From Candidatus Obscuribacterales bacterium (lineage in GTDB: Bacteria > Cyanobacteriota > Vampirovibrionia > Obscuribacterales > Obscuribacteraceae): DNA of 57,425 nucleotides. The number at the start of each line of letters is the position of its first letter. Within the stretch, counting starts at the first letter, position 1. Location of the stretch: assembly GCA_019752635.1 (NCBI GenBank), contig JAIELX010000109.1, positions 1 to 57,425 on the forward strand. The letters are read 5' to 3'. The notes below the pieces were generated by a model. It ran no database searches, was not told the DNA's origin, and saw only the letters and a list, made by a program, of their open reading frames with translations. The position numbers and the translations under genes are program-made. This document shows, piece by piece, positions 17,079 through 25,228 of this stretch.

Positions 17079-19055
17079 ATGACGCTTCCGGCCGAACTAG
17101 ACTCTCGACTCGTAAAGTTATTCCGCATCGCGGCTCGCGTTTTAGCGGTCGTCGTTGCTACGCTGGGTCTGGCGATCTGCATCGGACGCATCAGTGAAAT
17201 TGAATTTCTCTCCACCGTCAGCGGCGGCACTGGCGTCAACTTTTTGCTGACCGGATTAGCCGCTTTCCTGATCCTTTCCGGATCCACTTTTGCTTCACTT
17301 ACGGGCAGATGCATTGCGGCCTCTGCCGCATTGCTTTCAATGGCCAACATGACGCAGTGGTTCTTTCATGTAAACATCGTTCGCATCGCTTCCGAGATTC
17401 TGCCGGACGAGGCCAGGACCTTGCTAGTACAGAGCCAAAACGATTCGGTACAAATGGCACTAATTGCGGTATCACTACTATTCTTCCAAATGCCAAAACG
17501 AGCAGAATCGACAAAATTGAGATTTGCCGATCCCGCCATTATTCTTGCTTCCCTTATATCTCTCATGACGCTGCTTGGACTGATCTTCGGCGTGCCGAAT
17601 TTTTGCCTCTTCGTTTCATGTTTGCGAATCTCCTGGTTGGGCGGGGTTGGATTCGCGCTACTGTGCCTTGCTCTGGTCCTGGGCGCAACCGATCACGGAT
17701 TGTTCACGATGCTCTCTCGCAAGGATGGCGGTGGGGTTCTTGCCAGAAGACTGTTGCCGGCAGTAGTAATACTACCTCTGGTACTGGGATATCTGCGTAT
17801 GCAGGGTCAGAGCGCAAAGGCATTTGACGGAGAGACCGGCTTGGCCATCATGATTGTAGCGATGATCACGCTGACCGTGGGCATCATCTGGTGGACTTCC
17901 TGGTCGCTCGGACAAGCCGATCTGGCAAGGCAGATGGCTTTGGCAAACTTAGAGCAGAGTGAAAAGCGCGCACGCATGATTGTTGAACAAGCAATAGACG
18001 CTTTTATTGCAATTGACTCACGCGGCACCATCCGCGATTGGAACTTCAAGGCAATTGAAACGTTCGGATGGTCGCGCGATGAAGCCATCGGAAACACGCC
18101 CCTAAGCACTTTCGTGCCTGCCGATGTGCCACAGCTAACCGCTCTCCTGGCAAGAACGGAGTCTACAGCTCCGAACAAGCCAATCGAAACAGTAATGTTG
18201 CACAAAATGGGACACCGCTTTTCGACTGAGCTATCGCTGTTCACAGTCTCGGTAGACAACGAGGAAATCCGATGCGCATTCGTCAGAGACATCACAGAGC
18301 GAAAGGAGCTGGAACAGCGTCTGCGCGATTTTTATTCAACAGTTGCGCACGAACTGAGGGCACCGCTAACGTCAATACGATGCTGTTTGTCGATGGTGCA
18401 AGAACACGACAGAGATCTACCGAACACGTTGAAAGAAGGCATTGTGGTAGCTGATTCCAGCGTTGGCCGGTTGATGAGACTGATCAACGACCTTCTAGAC
18501 GTAAAACGAATTGAAGAAGGAAAGCTGGAACTGGAGCTCCACCGGCTCGATTCCCTGAGCGTCATAATGCAAGCCGCCGATGAACTGCGTGGTATGGCAT
18601 CGGCCAGCCACATAGAACTGATTCCGGTCGTTGAGCGCGAGTGCGCTGTTCTGGCTGACGAGGACCGCGTAATGCAGGTATTCACTAATCTCATTTCCAA
18701 CGCGATCAAGTACTCTCCTGAAGGCGGCAACGTCATCATCAAAACGGAGGCCGGGCCGGAAGGTTTCTTGCGTTTTTCCGTCATAGATAGCGGCCCGGGA
18801 ATTCCGGCAGACCAATTGCACAAACTTTTTACGCGCTTCGGCCAAGCGGGAGGTCCGGACAGCAAACGCGTCGCTAGCTCCGGCTTGGGTCTGGTGATCT
18901 CGCGCTCCATTGTCGAACAACATGGCGGGAAGATTGGTCTGGACACGGCTTTGGGAAAAGGCTCCAAATTCTGGTTCGACCTTCCAATAGCGCAAGCGGA
19001 GCCGGTGACGGCAGCTGCAGCGACAGTCCAGAAAAACTCCATACTTGCTCCATAA
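17079..19055 (+). CDS. Membrane histidine kinase with 8-TM sensor and PAS domain
   Basis: 658 residues. About eight hydrophobic helices occupy residues 10-285, like MASE-type integral sensors. A PAS domain follows (about 295-410, ending with the DITERKELE junction). HisKA has phospho-acceptor His 424 in AHELRAPLTS, and HATPase_c has N box (NLISNAIKYS), G1 (DSGPGIP) and G2 (SGLGLVIS). All catalytic motifs are intact, unlike the adjacent regulator whose phospho-site is missing. The ligand is not predictable; hydrophobic or redox signals are common for this layout. The RBS is weak. The FHA gene follows 69 bp later. Confidence 0.9.
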   Translation: MTLPAELDSRLVKLFRIAARVLAVVVATLGLAICIGRISEIEFLSTVSGGTGVNFLLTGLAAFLILSGSTFASLTGRCIAASAALLSMANMTQWFFHVNIVRIASEILPDEARTLLVQSQNDSVQMALIAVSLLFFQMPKRAESTKLRFADPAIILASLISLMTLLGLIFGVPNFCLFVSCLRISWLGGVGFALLCLALVLGATDHGLFTMLSRKDGGGVLARRLLPAVVILPLVLGYLRMQGQSAKAFDGETGLAIMIVAMITLTVGIIWWTSWSLGQADLARQMALANLEQSEKRARMIVEQAIDAFIAIDSRGTIRDWNFKAIETFGWSRDEAIGNTPLSTFVPADVPQLTALLARTESTAPNKPIETVMLHKMGHRFSTELSLFTVSVDNEEIRCAFVRDITERKELEQRLRDFYSTVAHELRAPLTSIRCCLSMVQEHDRDLPNTLKEGIVVADSSVGRLMRLINDLLDVKRIEEGKLELELHRLDSLSVIMQAADELRGMASASHIELIPVVERECAVLADEDRVMQVFTNLISNAIKYSPEGGNVIIKTEAGPEGFLRFSVIDSGPGIPADQLHKLFTRFGQAGGPDSKRVASSGLGLVISRSIVEQHGGKIGLDTALGKGSKFWFDLPIAQAEPVTAAAATVQKNSILAP

Positions 19056-19124
19056 ACCGTCCAGCTGCGAACCTTATCATCCAGTAACGGTTGACAAGCG
19101 GCAGCGCAGCTTACGGGTGATGAC

Positions 19125-19553
19125 ATGAGCGACAATACACAAGCAGTACTTGTGAATGTATTTACGAATCAGCATTTCAGCTTGAAACGCCCGACAACCA
19201 TAATCGGCCGAGCTTCCTCAAGCGACATCGTGCTTAAGGACATTCTTGTATCCAGAGAGCACGCAGTGATTCATTTTCAAGGCGACGATTACTATGTCGA
19301 AGATCAAGAAAGCACCAATGGCACCATACACAATAACGATTTTCTGCAACAGCGTGCGAAGCTGAATCCCGGAGACCGCATTCGCATTGGAACCACCTGG
19401 TTCACGTTTGCACTTGAGCATGATGTCGACGCAGGAATCACGACAGGGCAACTGAAAGCAGGAGCTGGTGCTTCAACTCAAGCGCAGTCCGCGGTTTCCG
19501 AATTCAAGTCACTGATTGCTCAATATCGAAAACGCTTCCTGGCTGCGCACTAG
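19125..19553 (+). CDS. FHA-domain protein
   Basis: 142 residues with one forkhead-associated domain (about 15-95). Conserved elements are visible: IIGRASSSDI (phosphopeptide-binding Arg and Ser), SREHAVI (His in the SxxH motif) and STNGT (Asn of the NG motif). FHA domains read phosphothreonine, so this protein is a likely partner of a Ser/Thr kinase such as the one at 48178-51132. The C-terminal ~45 residues are Ala/Gln-rich and helical with no recognised domain. It is the last gene of a rightward signalling run (regulator, kinase, FHA) and ends three bases from the convergent TPR gene. Confidence 0.88.
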   Translation: MSDNTQAVLVNVFTNQHFSLKRPTTIIGRASSSDIVLKDILVSREHAVIHFQGDDYYVEDQESTNGTIHNNDFLQQRAKLNPGDRIRIGTTWFTFALEHDVDAGITTGQLKAGAGASTQAQSAVSEFKSLIAQYRKRFLAAH

Positions 19554-19556
19554 TCG

Positions 19557-22500
19557 CTAATACGGATTGGCCTCGATTCTTCTTAGCAAAGTCGTAAAAC
19601 GATTTCTGGTTTCGCCATCACGGGCATTCTGCTCGCCCTGCCTACAGTACTGAGCAGCCTGAACTTTCATACCTTGCAAGAATAAGTTCTGAGCCTGTTT
19701 GAACAGCGCCAGCGAGTAAACCGGGCTTCCTACTTCCGAACTCGTAACAACTCTCTGATAACTGTTGATCGAAGCGTCAAGCTTATGAGCTCTTGCGTAA
19801 GAATCGGCAAGAGCCAACTCATCTTCGGCAGACCACGCACTGGCCTTCCAGACGGTGTCAAAAACCTGTGCGGCTTCATCCGGTCGCTTAGCAGCGGCCA
19901 AAGCATGCGCCAAACGTCGACGAATGTTTAGATCGGACGGATTCGCCTTCACAGCCTCGCTCAGGCTACGAACAGCTGCCGATGTCTCCCCGCTACCACC
20001 GACACTGGTGGAGCCAGTATCAGAGATAGGGGACTCAGACGAAGAATAAGTCGAGTTTTCTCGTCGCGAGCTATGACCGCTTTGCTGTTCGCGTGCCATT
20101 TCCAACATCAGCGGATGCACCTGCGCAGAAGTGGAGCCCCTTCCGCTGGCTAGTGCATCTCTGCGCGCATCCTCAATTCGTTTAGTCAACTTCAATCGCT
20201 CGGACGAAACTTCCGCTGCGAGAGCCGGTCTTACCCTCAGCGCCAAGTCAAACTCGCGAACGGCGTTCGACTCATCACGCAATCCGGCGTATGCGCGGCC
20301 AAGTTCAAAGTGTACGGCCGAGTCACGCAGATGACCCGACGCCAAAGCTTGTAGCACAGGTGCAGCCGCTCTGAATTCGCCGCTGTCGATCAGCGAACGC
20401 GCCAGCTCCAGTCTGGCGTCGCGGTCCTTGGGTGACGATTCCAGAAAGCGGTTGCTCTCGGCGATCGCTTCGGAAGCCTTCCCGGACTTACGCAAGGCAC
20501 GCATTCTTCCAATACGCGCCTCCTTCGACCCGGGGTCAAGCTTTACCGCCATTGAATAAGCATCAGCGGCACCAAGTTGATCACCGGCGCCGGAAAGGGC
20601 CGTTCCATACCAAAGCCATTGCTGCGCTTTCATTTTGCCGGGATGAGAAATCACCATTGAACGCAAATCGCTCAGCGCCAACAACCACTCAGTCCTTGAA
20701 GCATAAATCGCCGCACGCCCTTCCAAAGCATCCCAGCTCGTCGGGTCATACTTAAGCAACAGTGCAAACTGCTCCAGGGCAGCCTCATTCTGATGCGTAG
20801 CATAAAGAGAGCGCCCCATATAGTTGATGGCGGGCAAAGACTGAGGATTGAGCGCTAATGCGCTCTTGAAGCATTCTATGGCTTTGGTGTAATGGCCACT
20901 GTCAAACTCGGCCTTGCCCATCGCTAAGTAACTATCGGATGTTCTGCTAATACAGCAAAGGAAAATGATTATGGCGAGAATGCAAGAAGCCAAACTTCCT
21001 CGTTTAACGCTCCAATACTTCGCAACAATCTCACGCGGAGTGAGTTCCTTATCCTTCTCCTTTTTCTCTTCGGCCGAAGGAAGCGGCAGTGCACGCAACT
21101 TCTGACTTAGTTCTTGCGGATTGGAAAAATCCTCAGACTTAATACGCAAGAACTCCTGCGATGGGCGAGGAATTGACCGTTCACCGGTTTTGGGCAGTTC
21201 GTCCTTAATTTCCTTAGTGGTCTTTTTCTTCTGCGAACCGAAGGCTTCGTCCTGCATCCCGACAAAATTGTCCGAATCAATTGATAGCTCTCGGGCTTGC
21301 TCAAGGGACTGAACGGCGCGAAGCATTCCTTCAGTAGACACGGCTGTCACGCCTGCCTCTTCCGGTTGGTGCACCAATTGCTGCTGTCGTTCCTCCCCTA
21401 TATTGCGAATCAGTGGCGCCTCATCATCAGAAACTATGGTGAAGTTAGGTCGAAGCGGGATCCCAGCCATACTATCGCGCGGGCTGGTTGCCCCGGATGG
21501 CTCTTCAGCGGGAGAGAGAGAAGCAGCTGCGGCGTCCATCCCGGTCATACTGTTGGCACCACGACCGGAGCCGCCATTCAATGGTGGCGCAGGCGATACC
21601 ATATAGTCGTGCGCCGGTTCGTCGGAGAACGGTTCTTTAGCGGCTGCAGGAAACACCCAAGAATCGGACGGAACATCAACCAGAGGTCGATCCATCGGAA
21701 TTACCCAGTTGGCTTCAGTTTTCTGCAATGAATTGCCAAGTCGTCGCGCCTGCAACGCCTCAAATATTCTGGCGCTAACCTGCGCTTCTTCAAACAGAGA
21801 ATCCTCAAGCATTTCGATTGCTCGGTCCAGCAATTCGGTATCGACAGGCACCGCTGGCCCCTTCTCCCGGGGCTCCGTGGTCTCAGCAGCGGCATCCGAA
21901 GACTTCACACCTAACTCCGCCATAAGACTAAGCGCCTCGCCAGAGTCGAGAAAGTCCTCAAACATGTCGATTGCCTGATCTACTTTGGCGGTACCTTTGA
22001 CAGTCTCCTCCGGCTGAGCGTCTTGCATTTGAACCGGTTCAGCCGCGGACTCCGGTTCCATCAAGCCGAACATCTCCTTCGCTGCTGTTTCCGACTGATG
22101 CACAGCGTTAGCCCGGGTAGCAAGGAGTTCAGCGCGTTCCTCTTGCTCTTGCGCCGCCGAACGAGAAGCTTGCTCCGCAATTTCTTCAGCACTTGCGTTT
22201 TCATTAATCGTCTCGACCACGGAGTCGAAGAAAGCGACGACGGACTGCTCTGCCGACGGCTCAACTAACGGCGGCTCGACAAACTCGCGGGTGCCCTCGT
22301 CAAGGACCGTTTCAGCAGCAGCTTCCGCAGACGCCGCCCCTACCTTGTCCGACACAATGCCGAGGAAGAACGTCTCCATATTCTTCGATTCGTCATCCGT
22401 CCACTTTCGACTGCTCGGTGACACCGTGAGCGATGCCCATTTTGGACCACCTGATTGACCTTCCGCCGACTCCGGCAAAACGTCATCATGCTCAAGAGGT

Positions 22501-23378
22501 TCGTTCAAGACGTCTACCGCGTCCGGAGACGACACCTCGCGCCGTAATGGAAAAACCAACTCGTCCTGCCACGACTCATCGGTTTCCACGCGTGGTGAAG
22601 AAAACTCCAAATCAACATCGAACTGCGGCACTGCGGTTTCGTGCTCATTTTCAAAATCTGAAAGTGCTTCGGACTGCACGTCGGTCGAGGCGCCAGAGAT
22701 AAACGTGTCCGCCCCCGGGGCTTCCCCCGCCGAAGAAGAGGAATTCTTCTCCAGGCGAAACACCAGATCATCCTGCCAGGAGTCACCGGCTTCCACCGTT
22801 GACTCAAGCGCAGCAGCAATCGTAGTTGAACGCTCAATCGGCAAACCTGCGTATGTCTCTCGGCCGCTCAGCTCGAAGTCATCAGCGGCAGGCTGCGATT
22901 CCTGTAGAGAACCTTCTGCTTCCGCGCTCGAATCAAAGTCTGTCAGTCGCGGCTCCGCGTACAAGTGTGAGGGCTCAGCGTCAACATAACTCAGTTGTGT
23001 CCGAACGTTGCTTATTCGGTCTGAGTCTGATTCAGTCGGAAACGAGTTGATTATCGCGTCGAGCGCAGCAAGCGGGTTTAGCTTATCAGACATTGGCTGA
23101 ACCGACTGGGAACTGTCGGCCATGGGGTGCAGTAAACTCTCTTCCAAAGTTACGCCAAAATTCTCGCGATACATATCAAGGGCTTGCCCCTCGCATGCAA
23201 CAAACAAAGACAACGTCTCACTATCTGCAACACTTTTGGGGATTGAGGCTCCCCGCTGGCTGCTCACCGCATCTACAGTTTTTTCTTCTTCCCCGTTATT
23301 GAGGGATTGTTGATTCATGCCGCCGACCAAATCGTTACCTGCGCAACAGGGGGGAATATCGGTAGGTTCTACCACCAA
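19557..23378 (-). CDS. Large membrane TPR protein with long acidic disordered N-terminus
   Basis: 1273 residues. Residues ~1-790 are Ser, Glu, Ala and Pro-rich, acidic and probably disordered, with recurring short motifs such as DSWQDDLVF and ESWQDELVF and repeated EMLED/MFEDFLDSG-type patches. One hydrophobic helix (about 795-815) follows, then at least nine TPR-like repeats to the C-terminus. Topology is most simply a cytoplasmic acidic tail and extracytoplasmic TPRs, or the reverse. The function is unknown; the recurring motifs look like docking sites. The start is uncertain: TTG 23378, GTG 23375 (AGGA five bases upstream) or ATG 23318. It converges on the FHA gene and follows no recognised operon. 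Confidence 0.75.
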   Translation of the reverse strand: MVVEPTDIPPCCAGNDLVGGMNQQSLNNGEEEKTVDAVSSQRGASIPKSVADSETLSLFVACEGQALDMYRENFGVTLEESLLHPMADSSQSVQPMSDKLNPLAALDAIINSFPTESDSDRISNVRTQLSYVDAEPSHLYAEPRLTDFDSSAEAEGSLQESQPAADDFELSGRETYAGLPIERSTTIAAALESTVEAGDSWQDDLVFRLEKNSSSSAGEAPGADTFISGASTDVQSEALSDFENEHETAVPQFDVDLEFSSPRVETDESWQDELVFPLRREVSSPDAVDVLNEPLEHDDVLPESAEGQSGGPKWASLTVSPSSRKWTDDESKNMETFFLGIVSDKVGAASAEAAAETVLDEGTREFVEPPLVEPSAEQSVVAFFDSVVETINENASAEEIAEQASRSAAQEQEERAELLATRANAVHQSETAAKEMFGLMEPESAAEPVQMQDAQPEETVKGTAKVDQAIDMFEDFLDSGEALSLMAELGVKSSDAAAETTEPREKGPAVPVDTELLDRAIEMLEDSLFEEAQVSARIFEALQARRLGNSLQKTEANWVIPMDRPLVDVPSDSWVFPAAAKEPFSDEPAHDYMVSPAPPLNGGSGRGANSMTGMDAAAASLSPAEEPSGATSPRDSMAGIPLRPNFTIVSDDEAPLIRNIGEERQQQLVHQPEEAGVTAVSTEGMLRAVQSLEQARELSIDSDNFVGMQDEAFGSQKKKTTKEIKDELPKTGERSIPRPSQEFLRIKSEDFSNPQELSQKLRALPLPSAEEKKEKDKELTPREIVAKYWSVKRGSLASCILAIIIFLCCISRTSDSYLAMGKAEFDSGHYTKAIECFKSALALNPQSLPAINYMGRSLYATHQNEAALEQFALLLKYDPTSWDALEGRAAIYASRTEWLLALSDLRSMVISHPGKMKAQQWLWYGTALSGAGDQLGAADAYSMAVKLDPGSKEARIGRMRALRKSGKASEAIAESNRFLESSPKDRDARLELARSLIDSGEFRAAAPVLQALASGHLRDSAVHFELGRAYAGLRDESNAVREFDLALRVRPALAAEVSSERLKLTKRIEDARRDALASGRGSTSAQVHPLMLEMAREQQSGHSSRRENSTYSSSESPISDTGSTSVGGSGETSAAVRSLSEAVKANPSDLNIRRRLAHALAAAKRPDEAAQVFDTVWKASAWSAEDELALADSYARAHKLDASINSYQRVVTSSEVGSPVYSLALFKQAQNLFLQGMKVQAAQYCRQGEQNARDGETRNRFTTLLRRIEANPY

Positions 23379-23533
23379 TTTCCTATTCCCTGCAGCCTCA
23401 CCCTACTACCGTCTGAAGATGCATAAATAATATAGAACCGATACGGCTTAGGCAAATACCGGATACAGGACGAAAATTTCGGACAAGCGTACAGCCTACG
23501 AAGAAATTCCAACAAAGCATTGTTACACAATGA

Positions 23534-24880
23534 TTAGCCGTCTTTCGTCTGCATCGGCTGCCGGGTCAACAGTACCAGAAAACCCGAAAGAATCAACGTT
23601 ACTGCCAGCACGCCCAGCGAGGCAAAAAAACTATGTGTGGCTTCCTTGATCAGTCCGACCAATGTCGAGCCGACAAAGCCACCAAGATTCCCGACGGAAT
23701 TAATGAGGGCGATACCTCCAGCGGCGGCCGCTCGTGGCAAAGTGGCAGTCGGGATGGCCCAGAAAGGCCCGACTACGCCCCACAATCCGAATGCAGTTAC
23801 CGACAACGCCAGCAGCGAGAGAACAGGGTTCGTAGCAACACTTGCGGTCAACAATCCAGCAGCCGCCAACCACGCAGAACAAGCAACATGCCACTGTCTT
23901 TCAGATTTTCGGTCCGATAAACCCGCGACAATCAGCATGCCGGCGGCCTGAAAAACTGCCGGAATAGCGGACAACAAGGCGGTAACGGAATCACTGACAT
24001 CGCCGAGACTCTTAATGATCTGCGGCAACCAAAGCTGAAAGCCGTACATGTTCAAGCTAAAGAGGAAGTAAATTGCAGCCAGGAGCCAAACCCGTCCGCA
24101 TGTAAGCGGATTGACTTTGACAACATGAGCACCGCTGCCGACACTACGATCAGCGGCAACCGCGTCCAACAGAACATCCTTCTCCGCCTCAGTCAACCAC
24201 TTTGCCTGAGCGGGACCATCGCTGAGGTAGAAAAATACGACTACGCCTAACAAGGCCGACAAACTGCCAGTAGTCAAAAACAGCCATTTCCATCCCGACA
24301 GACCGCCTACGCCTGTCATCGACAAAACTCGCGACGCAACAATTCCTCCCAAAACCCCGGCGGCAGGAATAGCCGTCATAAAGCGGGCAACAGCCATCCC
24401 GTGCTCTCGTTTCGGAAACCAGAAAGTAAGGAACAGTATCATGCCCGGAAAGAAGCCCGCTTCAGCAATACCGAGCAAGAATCGCAAAATGTAGAAGCCG
24501 ATCTCGTTAGAAACTTGGGTCATGGACACGGATATCGAGCCCCAGCAGACCATGATCAAAGCGATCCAGCGCCGCGCACCGAACCGCTCAATCATCATGT
24601 TGGCGGGAACGCCAAAAATGAAATAACCGACGAAAAAAATCCCGGCACCTAAGCCGAAGACTGAATCACTAAAGCCCAGTTCGCGATTCATTTGCAAACC
24701 GGCAAACGAAACGTTTATTCGATCGAGGTACGCTGCGACGTACAGAACCAACATGAAAGGAATGAGCCGAAGGCTGACTTTTGCCAACACTCGCTCCAAC
24801 TCAATCTTTTTGGCTTCAACAGCGGCTTGACTGCTGTCTGCCTGGTTCTCCGGTGGTCGTACGTCGTTTTCCGAACCCAA
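23534..24880 (-). CDS. MFS transporter of the anion:cation symporter type
   Basis: 448 residues with about 12 hydrophobic helices in two bundles and a soluble N-terminus of about 30 residues. The segment VAAYLDRINVSFAG near TM1 and the loop around ERFGARRW are typical of the ACS subfamily, which imports organic anions such as hexonates, hexuronates, tartrate or hydroxyphenylacetate with protons. The substrate is not predictable, since no catabolic genes are adjacent. The start is TTG at 24880, with GAGG about eight bases upstream. It lies alone on the reverse strand, divergent from the PBP gene across about 350 bp. Confidence 0.85.
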   Translation of the reverse strand: MGSENDVRPPENQADSSQAAVEAKKIELERVLAKVSLRLIPFMLVLYVAAYLDRINVSFAGLQMNRELGFSDSVFGLGAGIFFVGYFIFGVPANMMIERFGARRWIALIMVCWGSISVSMTQVSNEIGFYILRFLLGIAEAGFFPGMILFLTFWFPKREHGMAVARFMTAIPAAGVLGGIVASRVLSMTGVGGLSGWKWLFLTTGSLSALLGVVVFFYLSDGPAQAKWLTEAEKDVLLDAVAADRSVGSGAHVVKVNPLTCGRVWLLAAIYFLFSLNMYGFQLWLPQIIKSLGDVSDSVTALLSAIPAVFQAAGMLIVAGLSDRKSERQWHVACSAWLAAAGLLTASVATNPVLSLLALSVTAFGLWGVVGPFWAIPTATLPRAAAAGGIALINSVGNLGGFVGSTLVGLIKEATHSFFASLGVLAVTLILSGFLVLLTRQPMQTKDG

Positions 24881-25228
24881 TGCGCATTCCTCAAGTTGGG
24901 CTAGTGTACCACCGGTACGAAAAGATTACGCCTCCGTGCACCGTAGCTGAAAAAGCGCCTATCTTAACGCGCTAGCAGCCCGGCGCCGCGACACCGCATC
25001 CAGTATCACGCCAATCGGTGCCGACTGACTCATCCCGGCAGTTAACGCGGTAGCCGATAGTGACTAACACTTCGTACGAAAAAAAGGTCCAGCAACGGGA
25101 GCTCCGCCTGGACGCCCAAGCGCACCGCGGCGGAACCCTCCCGGTAAAACGCCCGTCCTACAATACATTCGCCCGACAGAAACCACTAGAAATCGTAAGA
25201 GTATTAGCGTCCGAGACGCAGGTGTGTC
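24881..25228. other. Divergent intergenic region MFS transporter / class A PBP
   Basis: About 350 bp. No supported gene, tRNA or strong hairpin was found. Short frames here lack family features. It should hold promoters for both divergent genes, but I could not identify convincing -35/-10 pairs. Confidence 0.4.

Noticed and set aside
18332..19135. 267-codon reverse frame opposite the histidine kinase
   Set aside because: A shadow of the kinase coding strand: biased composition, no RBS, no family features. The same applies to long antisense frames at 38982-39632 and 55242-55919.
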